DNA of 64,000 nt, taken from contig NZ_CP015863.1 of the NCBI RefSeq assembly GCF_002163755.1, forward strand, positions 3,162,001 to 3,226,000. The letters are read 5' to 3'. Under the pieces are notes generated by a model. It was not told where the DNA came from and did not search any database. It saw nothing but the letters and a program-made list of their open reading frames with translations. Below, one piece after another: positions 1-15,067 of this stretch. Position 1 is the stretch's first letter, and every line of letters starts with the position of its first letter. The stretch comes from Vibrio campbellii CAIM 519 = NBRC 15631 = ATCC 25920. GTDB taxonomy: Bacteria; Pseudomonadota; Gammaproteobacteria; Enterobacterales; Vibrionaceae. Position numbers and translations under genes: made by a program.

Positions 1-610
1 CCGACTGTGCACCCGCTTTAATTTGCGCGTTTAGGTACTCGATAACGCTGTCTGCTAACTTATCTAGAAGTAGGTGTAGCGTTTGTGGTTCTGCGTACAT
101 CATCTTCTTGATCTTGGTGAACGCTTTCGAGCTGCCGCCTTCAACCATGTAAGTCGCCAGTGTCCATGGGCTACCAGAGAAACCAATCAGTGGAACGTCA
201 CCGTTCAAATCTTTGCGGATTTGACGCACTGCGTTCATTACGTATTGCAGCTCGCCTTCTGGATCCGGCAGACCGATCTTTTCTACGTCTGCTTTGCAAG
301 TGATAGGCTTATCGAAAACCGGACCTTCACCCGCAGCAAAGCGAAGTTCTAAGCCCATTGCATCTGGGATAGTTAGGATGTCAGAGAACAAGATCGCTGC
401 ATCAAGAGGAAAACGGCGTAGTGGTTGAAGCGTTACTTCTGACGCCAACTCCGCGTTTTTACACAAAGACATGAAATCGCCCGCTTGCGCACGAGTTGCT
501 TTGTATTCTGGTAGGTAACGACCTGCCTGACGCATCATCCATACTGGCGTGTAATCTACTGGCTCTTTTAAAAGGGCACGCAGATAACGATCATTTTTTA
601 ATTCAGTCAT
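1..610 (-). CDS. hemE: Uroporphyrinogen decarboxylase, 3' part outside the window
   Basis: HemE decarboxylates the four acetate side chains of uroporphyrinogen III to give coproporphyrinogen III, a cytosolic step of heme synthesis. The visible N-terminal 203 residues begin MTELKNDRYLRALL and contain the family signature PVWMMRQAGRYLPEY near residues 22-36 and the FSDIL stretch. The usual length is about 355 residues, so roughly 150 C-terminal residues lie beyond position 1. The ATG at 608-610 is the first start in a conserved N-terminus. The gene is divergent from a candidate plus-strand sRNA and lies upstream of nudC in the reverse direction. Identification is firm from sequence. Confidence 0.95.
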   Translation of the reverse strand, partial: MTELKNDRYLRALLKEPVDYTPVWMMRQAGRYLPEYKATRAQAGDFMSLCKNAELASEVTLQPLRRFPLDAAILFSDILTIPDAMGLELRFAAGEGPVFDKPITCKADVEKIGLPDPEGELQYVMNAVRQIRKDLNGDVPLIGFSGSPWTLATYMVEGGSSKAFTKIKKMMYAEPQTLHLLLDKLADSVIEYLNAQIKAGAQS

Positions 611-759
611 TCCGTAATTCCAATTGTTAGGCTTTCTTTGAAAGGGGGTATTCTATCACTGATTTAAGGCTAATAGCTGTGTGCTTTGCAACCTGGATCA
701 AGTTATTAACTTTTAAATCAGTGCTTAATTTGCACCCAATCGGTATCAGTGTTAAAAAT

Positions 760-789
760 TTGTTCGCTAGCGAAAACTACAATTATAAA
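760..789 (+). promoter_or_regulatory. Candidate promoter with a palindromic operator for an orphan plus-strand transcript
   Basis: A TTGTTC (760-765) and a TATAAA (784-789) are 18 bp apart. The spacer region holds the perfect 12-bp palindrome TTCGCTAGCGAA (763-774), which overlaps the end of the -35 box and would suit a repressor. An alternative pair is TTGCAC (730-735) with TAAAAA (753-758), 17 bp apart. The only plus-strand structure downstream is the hairpin and terminator at 790-859. This is inference from motif geometry. Confidence 0.35.
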
Positions 790-859
790 CTGAGTACCCG
801 GTACTCAGCATCTCATAACGACATCTTACTTACCCCCTCCCTCTCGGAGGGTTTTTTTT
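790..859 (+). ncRNA. Candidate small RNA ending in an orphan intrinsic terminator
   Basis: Between divergently read hemE and the end of nudC lies a 7-bp hairpin (CTGAGTA 790-796 with TACTCAG 802-808). About 26 unpaired bases follow, then a terminator: CCCTCC 835-840 paired with GGAGGG 846-851, and eight T residues at 852-859. The U-run is only on the plus-strand side, so the terminator does not serve nudC, which reads the other way. No plus-strand protein gene precedes it. A transcript of roughly 60-100 nt with two hairpins and a terminal U-run resembles an Hfq-dependent sRNA. The 5' end is uncertain, and I do not recognise it as a named RNA. Confidence 0.4.
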
Positions 860-1655
860 ATCTACATTTCAGCTGATTAGACTCGATATCTTGTCGCGTT
901 TGCTCGATAAGTGCTCTTGCAATCGTTCCTTCTGGTGCGACTGGCGGCATCTCGTCAACACCAAACCATTGCGCATCGGATAACTCAGTGTAGTCAGGGT
1001 TCAATTCACCAGAGTCAAAATCGGCCAGAAAAGCCATCATCATGCTAGATGGAAACGCCCACGGCTGGCTGTCAAAGTAACGAATGTTTTTCACATGTAT
1101 GCCCGTTTCTTCGTGCACCTCACGAGCCACACATTGCTCTAAGGTTTCACCAACCTCTAAAAAGCCCGCAATCACGGTGTACATACCATTTCGGTGACGA
1201 GGGTGCTGTGCCAATAAAATCTGGCTACCTTTGCGTACAGCGACAATGATGCACGGGAAAATACGCGGATAGTGCAAAGTACGGCACTCTCCACACTGCA
1301 TCGCCAGTTGATTGTTATTGAGGAAGTTACGACCGCCACATTGTGGGCAAAAACGTAGGCTCTGTGTCATGTGGCCATATTGAATCGCTTTGCTGATCAG
1401 TAAGAAAAGCGCTTCTGGAAAATGCAGGCAATCACGCAGAGAAACCAGTTCTAAATCATGGTCTACATCCGACAGGTTGATCCACATTGCTGGGGCACCT
1501 TGGTATTCACCTATCTGCCTTGCGCTGCCCTCTGGCAGTGAGTACTGCTCTGCACTTCCGAAAGGAATAGCACCATCCACCAGCCAAACATCGCTTCCTG
1601 AAACAACACACCAATGGGCGTTTTTCGTACGGTTAACTTCACCTTTTCTTAACAT
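858..1655 (-). CDS. nudC: NADH pyrophosphatase / deNADding Nudix hydrolase
   Basis: NudC cleaves NAD(H) to NMN(H) and AMP, and removes NAD caps from RNA 5' ends. A zinc ribbon is visible at Cys103, Cys106, Cys121 and Cys124 (CPQC and CGEC), followed by a complete Nudix box from G164 to I186 with the REVHEE core. The SQPWAFPSS motif after it marks the NADH-specific subfamily. The 265-residue length fits the family. The ATG at 1655 was chosen because an AGGGA sits 7 nt upstream; an ATG at 1682 would add nine residues. The stop codon overlaps the U-run of an opposing terminator. The gene is divergent from rsd. Confidence 0.93.
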   Translation of the reverse strand: MLRKGEVNRTKNAHWCVVSGSDVWLVDGAIPFGSAEQYSLPEGSARQIGEYQGAPAMWINLSDVDHDLELVSLRDCLHFPEALFLLISKAIQYGHMTQSLRFCPQCGGRNFLNNNQLAMQCGECRTLHYPRIFPCIIVAVRKGSQILLAQHPRHRNGMYTVIAGFLEVGETLEQCVAREVHEETGIHVKNIRYFDSQPWAFPSSMMMAFLADFDSGELNPDYTELSDAQWFGVDEMPPVAPEGTIARALIEQTRQDIESNQLKCR

Positions 1656-1839
1656 TACAGCATCCCTTTGCTTGAAGTTCATTCATTTTACTGGCAATCT
1701 AATTTCATACCAGAGTTTGTCGTTCGCCAATTTTGCAACTATAAATTCTAGTAAGGACAAGAGTTTGTAATCACTTTACTAACTTTGCTTTGCAAAGGAT
1801 ACGTTCGCCAATGGGCGATCAGATCATGAGGGCATGGTC

Positions 1840-2325
1840 ATGCTAAAAAAATTCAAACAAACACAAGACCAATGGGGCGGCTCCAGTGACGTTATCGACC
1901 ATTGGCTGGAAACGAGACAATCTCTGATTGTCGAATATTGTAAGCTTGCAGCACTGCAACCTTGTTCGAAATCCAATGTCATTGAACTCCCTTCTCCTGA
2001 CGAACTTCAGCACTTCTGCCAACACCTCGTTGATTATATCTCTGAAGGTCACTTTAAAATCTACGATATGGTGATGGATAAGTGGAAAGCCACTGGCTTT
2101 GTCGCGACAGATGAAATTAATCAGACTTATGCGAAGATCGTCCTCACTACTGAGCCGTTGTTGAACTTTACCGACAAATACTCTGATGTTTCAGCCGAAG
2201 ATGAACTGGCTGATTTTGATCAGGACATGTCTTTGATCGGGGAAATCATTGAGACACGTTTCGCGGTAGAAGACCACTTGATTCAGTTGATTGCCGACAG
2301 TTTAGCAATGCCGCCTGGCGCATAG
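1840..2325 (+). CDS. rsd: Regulator of sigma-70 (anti-sigma factor)
   Basis: Rsd binds region 4 of the housekeeping sigma-70 in stationary phase and shifts RNA polymerase toward alternative sigma factors. The 161-residue, largely helical protein begins MLKKFKQTQDQWGGSSDVID, with the WLETRQSLIVEYCKL segment typical of the Rsd/AlgQ family. The ATG at 1840 has AGGG at 7 nt; the ATG at 1834 is too close to that site. Its TAG stop forms the first bases of the heptamer array, so the repeat begins exactly at the end of the reading frame and variation in copy number cannot alter the protein. Placement beside rpoBC fits other Vibrio genomes. Confidence 0.9.
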   Translation: MLKKFKQTQDQWGGSSDVIDHWLETRQSLIVEYCKLAALQPCSKSNVIELPSPDELQHFCQHLVDYISEGHFKIYDMVMDKWKATGFVATDEINQTYAKIVLTTEPLLNFTDKYSDVSAEDELADFDQDMSLIGEIIETRFAVEDHLIQLIADSLAMPPGA

Positions 2326-2421
2326 CGAGAAGCGAGAAGCGAGAAGCGAGAAGCGAGAAGCGAGAAGCGAGAAGCGAGAAGCGAGAAGCGAGAAGCGAGA
2401 AGCGAGAAGCGAGAAGCGAGA
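2324..2421. repeat. Perfect tandem heptamer array, 14 copies of AGCGAGA
   Basis: Fourteen uninterrupted identical 7-bp units run from the rsd stop codon to just before the rsd terminator, so they lie in the rsd 3' untranslated region. Perfect identity suggests recent slippage or strong homogenisation. It could serve as a variable-number typing locus. Copy number may be affected by assembly. Confidence 0.95.
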
Positions 2422-2430
2422 AAATTCTTG

Positions 2431-2460
2431 AGGGTTGGCGTGTGCACGTCAACCCTTTTT
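2431..2460 (+). terminator. Intrinsic terminator of rsd
   Basis: AGGGTTG (2431-2437) pairs with CAACCCT (2450-2456), extended inward by four further pairs around a GTGC loop, and T residues follow. It is positioned for rsd, downstream of the first heptamer array. Confidence 0.8.
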
Positions 2461-2467
2461 GGTTTTT

Positions 2468-2586
2468 GGGATTCGGGATTCGGGATTCGGGATTCGGGAT
2501 TCGGGATTCGGGATTCGGGATTCGGGATTCGGGATTCGGGATTCGGGATTCGGGATTCGGGATTCGGGATTCGGGATTCGGGATTC
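2468..2586. repeat. Perfect tandem heptamer array, 17 copies of GGGATTC
   Basis: Seventeen uninterrupted identical 7-bp units lie between the rsd and rpoC terminators. The unit differs in sequence from the AGCGAGA array but has the same length. The 150 bp after it (2587-2735) hold no gene, only short inverted repeats such as GAACG-TAAG-CGTTC near 2703-2716. Confidence 0.95.
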
Positions 2587-2735
2587 GGCTCTATTTTGAC
2601 TTTTTAGGAACAAGTCCTGTCAACACCTTTCGAGAGCAAGCTTCTTGTAACCCCCTCCAACAAACACTCCTCGACTCCTAAAGCGAGCGCTCTCGACTCT
2701 CGGAACGTAAGCGTTCTATTTGGCCTCCAAGAAAC

Positions 2736-2764
2736 AAAAAAGGCACCCTCGGGTGCCTTTTCTT
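2736..2764 (-). terminator. Intrinsic terminator of the rpoBC operon
   Basis: AGGCACCC (2741-2748) pairs with GGGTGCCT (2751-2758). In the minus direction the stem is followed by a T-run, 20 bp after the rpoC stop. T residues on the other side may make it work both ways. Confidence 0.85.
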
Positions 2765-2779
2765 TTAAGCTCTTAACGA

Positions 2780-6982
<4,203 letters not shown>

Positions 6983-7088
6983 AATCAGCTCCTGTAAGGA
7001 GTTAAAAGGAGCTCACCCGCTAAAGTGAGCACCTTCTACCAAATAATCGCTTTATATCTCTCTCAACCTTGGTCGAGAGAGAAAGAGA

Positions 7089-11117
<4,029 letters not shown>

Positions 11118-11302
11118 GGGGTTCCTCAGCTCGCTGATAAGTGACCCAAACTGTCCGCCCGCTCCTAGTTACTTAAGGGGGGTAAGGGACAGTGACTAAA
11201 TAGCTGTTTACTGTAGTGACATTTCATTGCGTAGGAATGAAATGTTTTTTGCTCGGGGACAGGCGCTTAAACAGCGGGAAAATTCGCCTATACCCTACAG
11301 CG

Positions 11303-11335
11303 CAAAAAGGCCGGTGGTTAAAAAACCACCAGCCA
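11303..11335 (-). terminator. Attenuator between rplL and rpoB
   Basis: On the minus strand GGCTGGTGGTT pairs with AACCACCGGCC around a T loop and is followed by TTTTTG. It lies 32-65 bp after the rplL stop, where other bacteria have a partial terminator that lowers rpoBC expression relative to the ribosomal proteins. The rest of the gap (11118-11302) shows one further short hairpin near 11220-11247 and no gene. Confidence 0.75.
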
Positions 11336-11367
11336 ATTAGCCGTTAGGCTAAGAAACTATGCAATAA

Positions 11368-11736
11368 TTACTTAACAGCAACAGTTGCACCAGCTTCTTC
11401 TAGCTGAGCTTTAAGTGCGTCAGCTTCTGCTTTGTCAACACCTTCTTTAAGAGGTGCTGGAGCGCCGTCTACAAGAGCTTTAGCTTCTTTAAGACCTAGG
11501 CCAGTTGCGCCACGTACTGCTTTGATTACAGCAACTTTGTTACCGCCAGCAGATTCTAGGATTACGTCAAATTCAGTTTGCTCAGCTGCAGCTTCGCCGC
11601 CTGCTGCGCCACCTGCAACTACTGCAGCAGCAGCAGTTACACCGAATTTCTCTTCCATAGCTTCGATTAGTTCAACAACTTGCATTACAGACATTTCTGC
11701 AACTGCGTCTAGGATTTGCTCGTTAGTAATAGACAT
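11368..11736 (-). CDS. rplL: 50S ribosomal protein L7/L12
   Basis: L7/L12 forms the flexible stalk of the large subunit that recruits and stimulates translational GTPases. The 122-residue acidic protein has the N-terminal dimerisation helices (MSITNEQILDAVAEMSVMQ), an Ala/Gly-rich hinge around residues 36-52, and the conserved C-terminal factor-binding domain with VAVIKAVRGATGLGLKEAK. It is the last ribosomal gene before the attenuator and rpoB, 57 bp after rplJ. Confidence 0.98.
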   Translation of the reverse strand: MSITNEQILDAVAEMSVMQVVELIEAMEEKFGVTAAAAVVAGGAAGGEAAAEQTEFDVILESAGGNKVAVIKAVRGATGLGLKEAKALVDGAPAPLKEGVDKAEADALKAQLEEAGATVAVK

Positions 11737-11793
11737 AACAATTCTCTTTTAAGTCAACAATAAGTTTATTTTGCAACCAGTAAAAAGCAAGGC

Positions 11794-12288
11794 TTAAGCC
11801 GCTGCTTCTTCTTTTTGATCGCGGATAGCAGCGATAGTACGTACCAGCTTGCCAGCAGAAGCTTCTTTCATGCACATCATTAGGCGTGCGATTGCTTCGT
11901 CGTAAGTTGGTAGTGTTGCTAGTACTTCAGCGTCAGTTACAGCGCCTTCAAATGCAGCAGCTTTGATCTCGAAATCTTTGTTCTCTTTAGCGAAGTCTTT
12001 GAAAAGACGCGCTGCAGCACCTGGGTGCTCGTTAGAGAACGCGATTAGAGTAGGACCAGTGAAAGTGTCAGTTAGACACTCGTAGTCTGTACCCTGAACC
12101 GCACGACGTGCTAGAGTGTTACGCACGACTTTCATGTAAACACCCGCTTCGCGAGCTTGTTTACGTAGAGAAGTCATCGCGCCAACTTCAACGCCACGAG
12201 AATCAGCTACAACTGCAGAAAGTGCACCACTGGCAGCTTCGTTGACTTCAGCAACAATTGCTTTTTTGTCTTGAAGGTTTAAAGCCAT
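11794..12288 (-). CDS. rplJ: 50S ribosomal protein L10
   Basis: L10 anchors the L7/L12 dimers to 23S rRNA and, with L7/L12, represses its own mRNA. The start MALNLQDKKAIVAEV at 12288 matches the family and has AGGAG upstream; the longer reading frame to 12333 includes the leader and is rejected. The 164-residue length is normal. The 290-bp gap upstream holds its own promoter and leader. Confidence 0.97.
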   Translation of the reverse strand: MALNLQDKKAIVAEVNEAASGALSAVVADSRGVEVGAMTSLRKQAREAGVYMKVVRNTLARRAVQGTDYECLTDTFTGPTLIAFSNEHPGAAARLFKDFAKENKDFEIKAAAFEGAVTDAEVLATLPTYDEAIARLMMCMKEASAGKLVRTIAAIRDQKEEAAA

Positions 12289-12540
12289 CTTGGATTTACT
12301 CCTGGTTGTCGTTACACCACTCACTATCATCACGACAGTGAGAGCTATTGAGGTGCATTCCCAGAAGAAAGTTAACTATTTACATAGAGCTTTCTGTCAG
12401 TTCGGGCACCATCTACGTAGGATGATTAAGTTTGTCTTGAGAACAAACACCTACGGTCTTGGACGGAGACTGGGTCTTAATTCATTTCGAACTAGGAGAC
12501 AGTTCAAAGAACCAATGTTCAGCCCCAACCACAAATATTA
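12289..12540 (-). promoter_or_regulatory. rplJ leader region (L10-type autoregulatory leader)
   Basis: This is the untranslated region between the rplJ promoter (12549-12576) and the rplJ start. In related bacteria the equivalent leader binds the L10-L7/L12 complex and couples rplJL translation to stalk protein supply. The length and position fit. I have not resolved the individual helices, so the function is inferred from synteny. Confidence 0.55.
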
Positions 12541-12548
12541 GGCGCAAA

Positions 12549-12576
12549 ATTATATACAAATTTTGCGCCTAAGCAA
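12549..12576 (-). promoter_or_regulatory. rplJ promoter embedded in an inverted repeat
   Basis: On the minus strand TTGCTT (12576-12571) is 16 bp from TATAAT (12554-12549). The GGCGCAAAATT of the spacer and the AATTTTGCGCC after the -10 box form an inverted repeat spanning 12540-12570, so the promoter sits inside a hairpin sequence. No T-run follows, so it is not an ordinary terminator. It lies 6 bp or less after the rplA stop. Compare the rplK promoter at 13811-13839, which has the same design. Confidence 0.7.
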
Positions 12577-12581
12577 ATAAA

Positions 12582-13283
12582 TTATGCTTGAGTGTTCAGG
12601 CTAGCCTGATCAACAGCAACACCAGCACCCATAGTAGTAGAGATGCTTACTTTCTTCAGGAAAGTACCTTTCGCTGAAGATGGCTTAGCTTTCTTCAGAG
12701 CAACTAGAAGAGCTTCTAGGTTCTCTTTGATCTGCTCAGCAGAGAAGTTTGCTTTACCGATAGTAGTGTGGATGATGCCGTTTTTGTCGTTACGGTAACG
12801 AACCTGACCAGCTTTAGCGTTCTTAACCGCTTCAGCAACGTTAGGAGTTACAGTACCAACTTTAGGGTTTGGCATCAGACCGCGAGGACCTAGGATAGTA
12901 CCTAGTTGACCTACAACGCGCATTGCATCTGGAGAAGCAACAACTACGTCGAAGTTCATTTCGCCTTTCTTAACTTGCTCAGCAAGATCTTCCATACCAA
13001 CGATGTCTGCGCCAGCTTCTTTAGCTGCTTCAGCGTTTGCACCTTGAGTGAACACTGCAACGCGGATTTCGCGGCCAGTACCGTGAGGCAGTACAGTTGC
13101 ACCACGTACGTTCTGGTCAGATTTACGAGCATCGATGCCTAGGTTAACAGCAACGTCAACAGACTCTACGAATTTAGCAGTAGCTAGTTCTTGAAGAAGA
13201 GCAACAGCTTCGTTGATTTCGTACTCTTTAGTTACGTCAACTTTTTCGCGGATTACGCGCATGCGCTTAGTTAGTTTAGCCAT
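12582..13283 (-). CDS. rplA: 50S ribosomal protein L1
   Basis: L1 forms the mobile stalk at the E site that helps release deacylated tRNA, and it represses translation of the rplKA mRNA. The 233-residue protein begins MAKLTKRMRVIREKVD and contains the family's GPRGLMPNPKVGTVT segment near residues 131-145. It starts 4 bp after the rplK stop, so the two are translationally coupled. Confidence 0.98.
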   Translation of the reverse strand: MAKLTKRMRVIREKVDVTKEYEINEAVALLQELATAKFVESVDVAVNLGIDARKSDQNVRGATVLPHGTGREIRVAVFTQGANAEAAKEAGADIVGMEDLAEQVKKGEMNFDVVVASPDAMRVVGQLGTILGPRGLMPNPKVGTVTPNVAEAVKNAKAGQVRYRNDKNGIIHTTIGKANFSAEQIKENLEALLVALKKAKPSSAKGTFLKKVSISTTMGAGVAVDQASLNTQA

Positions 13284-13287
13284 CTTA

Positions 13288-13716
13288 TTAACCCTCTACC
13301 ACTAGGCCCATTGAACGAGCAGTACCAGCGATTGAACGCTTCATCGCTTCGATGTCAGCACCAGTCATATCAGCAGCTTTAGTTTCTGCGATTTCTTGGA
13401 TTTGAGCGTCAGTTACAGTACCAACTTTTTCAGTGTTTGGACGACCTGAACCAGACTTAACGCCAGCAGCTTTCTTAAGAAGAACAGCAGCAGGTGGAGT
13501 CTTAGTTACGAACGTGAAAGAACGGTCGTTGTATACAGTGATAACAACAGGAGTAGGTAGACCTTTCTCTAGAGATTCTGTTTTCGCGTTGAACGCTTTA
13601 CAGAATTCCATGATGTTAACACCGTGTTGACCTAGTGCAGGACCAACTGGTGGACTTGGGTTCGCCATACCAGCTGCAACTTGTAGCTTGATGTAAGCTT
13701 CAACTTTCTTAGCCAT
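13288..13716 (-). CDS. rplK: 50S ribosomal protein L11
   Basis: L11 sits at the GTPase-associated centre and is needed for RelA activation by uncharged tRNA. The 142-residue protein from MAKKVEAYIKLQVAAG has the N-terminal PSPPVGPALGQHGVNIMEFC segment and a C-terminal 23S-binding domain. The ATG at 13714-13716 is preceded by TTAGGAA. The longer reading frame start at 13740 is rejected. The leader (13717-13810) is the likely L1 target. Confidence 0.98.
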   Translation of the reverse strand: MAKKVEAYIKLQVAAGMANPSPPVGPALGQHGVNIMEFCKAFNAKTESLEKGLPTPVVITVYNDRSFTFVTKTPPAAVLLKKAAGVKSGSGRPNTEKVGTVTDAQIQEIAETKAADMTGADIEAMKRSIAGTARSMGLVVEG

Positions 13717-13810
13717 GATAATTCCTAAGTTTGGGTACAAACGCTAATCACCGATCAGCTCCCCGTTTATGAAAAAACTTTTTACTTCACCAGAAGTAAA
13801 AAGGCGCGAA

Positions 13811-13839
13811 ATTATAGTCATAATTCGCGCCTTAGACAA
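13811..13839 (-). promoter_or_regulatory. rplK promoter embedded in an inverted repeat
   Basis: On the minus strand TTGTCT (13839-13834) is 17 bp from TATAAT (13816-13811). GGCGCGAATTAT in the spacer and the ATAATTTCGCGCC that includes the -10 box form an inverted repeat (13801-13832). A T-run after the second arm means the same hairpin could also end nusG transcripts. A GC-rich discriminator straight after the -10 box is typical of stringently controlled promoters. Confidence 0.75.
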
Positions 13840-13858
13840 CCCTTAAAAAGGTGTTTTT

Positions 13859-14407
13859 TTAATCAAGTTTTTCAACCTGACCAAATTCAAGCTCAACTGG
13901 TGTTGCACGACCAAAGATCGATACAGACACTTTCAGGCGGCTCTTCTCGTAATCCACTTCTTCAACAGTACCATTGAAGTCAGCAAATGGACCTTCATTA
14001 ACACGTACCACTTCGCCCGCTTCGTACATAGTACGTGGACGAGGAGCTTCACTCGCTTTCTCAAGACGGTTAAGAATAGCGTCAGCTTCCTTATCTGTGA
14101 TAGGTGCCGGACGGTCTGAGGTACCACCAATGAAGCCCATGACACGCGGCACACTGCGTACTAGGTGCCATGATTCATCGTTCATAATCATCTGAACAAG
14201 GACGTACCCTGGGAAGAACTTACGCTCAGATTTACGACGCTGACCCGCGCGCATTTCTACTACTTCTTCAGTAGGAACCAGTACTTCACCGAATAGCTCT
14301 TCCATGCTGTGCATTTTGATATGCTCGCGAAGAGATTGAGCTACACGACCTTCAAATCCAGAGAAGGCTTGAACCACATACCAGCGTTTTTTTGGAGCTT
14401 CACTCAT
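13859..14407 (-). CDS. nusG: Transcription termination/antitermination factor NusG
   Basis: NusG travels with RNA polymerase, suppresses pausing, recruits Rho and links the polymerase to the ribosome through S10. The 182-residue protein has the NGN domain at the N-terminus (KKRWYVVQAFSGFEGRVAQ) and a C-terminal KOW domain (NEGPFADFNGTVEEVDYEK). It lies 13 bp after secE in the usual order. Confidence 0.98.
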   Translation of the reverse strand: MSEAPKKRWYVVQAFSGFEGRVAQSLREHIKMHSMEELFGEVLVPTEEVVEMRAGQRRKSERKFFPGYVLVQMIMNDESWHLVRSVPRVMGFIGGTSDRPAPITDKEADAILNRLEKASEAPRPRTMYEAGEVVRVNEGPFADFNGTVEEVDYEKSRLKVSVSIFGRATPVELEFGQVEKLD

Positions 14408-14420
14408 GAATTAAAACCCT

Positions 14421-14801
14421 CTATACCCCAGTCGCTAGAGCTACTAGACGAACCATAATGCCGTCAATACCCCAAAGCGCTAGAGCCATTACAATACTTA
14501 CAGCTAAAACGATCAGTGTTGTTTGCATAGTTTCTTGGCGTGTAGGCCAAACAACCTTACGAACTTCCATACGAGATTCTTTTGCAAAACTGATCGCTGC
14601 TTTACCTTTAGTCGTTGTTGCTGCAACGCCAAGGGCAGCTGCAATAAGAACAACAACGCCTGCAGCGCGAACAACTACAGACATTTCACCATACAGGTAA
14701 TTACCCACAACAGCGGCCGCTGCCAATACGAAAGCGGCAATCCACTTAAACGTATCTGCTGCGTTTGAGCTATCAGGAGTTTCAGCATTATTTGCTTTCA
14801 T
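14421..14801 (-). CDS. secE: Preprotein translocase subunit SecE
   Basis: SecE clamps SecY in the inner-membrane translocon. The start MKANNAETPDSSNA at 14801 follows ACAGGTTGG and gives 126 residues; the reading frame extends upstream to 14840, but that start is less likely. Three hydrophobic segments near residues 19-36, 43-60 and 92-115 fit the gammaproteobacterial three-helix form, and the conserved amphipathic stretch AKESRMEVRKVVWPTRQET precedes the last helix. Confidence 0.96.
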   Translation of the reverse strand: MKANNAETPDSSNAADTFKWIAAFVLAAAAVVGNYLYGEMSVVVRAAGVVVLIAAALGVAATTTKGKAAISFAKESRMEVRKVVWPTRQETMQTTLIVLAVSIVMALALWGIDGIMVRLVALATGV

Positions 14802-14979
14802 AAACCAACCTGTCACAAGTCTTAATATAGACGACAACAACCCCGCTGTTGCAGGGCAAACTCCATATCGCTGAAAAAATCAGCGCTACTCTCTTAAGAT
14901 TAAGCCTGTCTGGCCAATCTTGCTCTGCTCTCAACCAAAATCTGAACAAGAAAACAGCTAAAATAATGTTGAGTGCAGA

Positions 14980-15008
14980 AAAAGGGCATCAAATGATGCC
15001 CTTTTTGC
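14980..15008 (-). terminator. Intrinsic terminator of tufB
   Basis: AAGGGCATC (14982-14990) pairs with GATGCCCTT, and T-runs lie on both sides. It is 60-90 bp after the tuf stop and separates tufB from secE-nusG. The following 180 bp upstream of secE contains a further hairpin near 14842-14860. Confidence 0.8.
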
Positions 15009-15067
15009 TACTGGTTCGTCAAATCTAATTCAAGATTTTCCGAAGACATTCGTTAATTCGTTAAGAA

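Noticed and set aside
2324..2586. CRISPR array
   Set aside because: Units are 7 bp with no spacers and no cas genes nearby.
2246..2681. Open frames with RFSLLAS and FGIRDSG repeats
   Set aside because: They arise from reading the heptamer arrays in a periodic frame; no conserved protein character.
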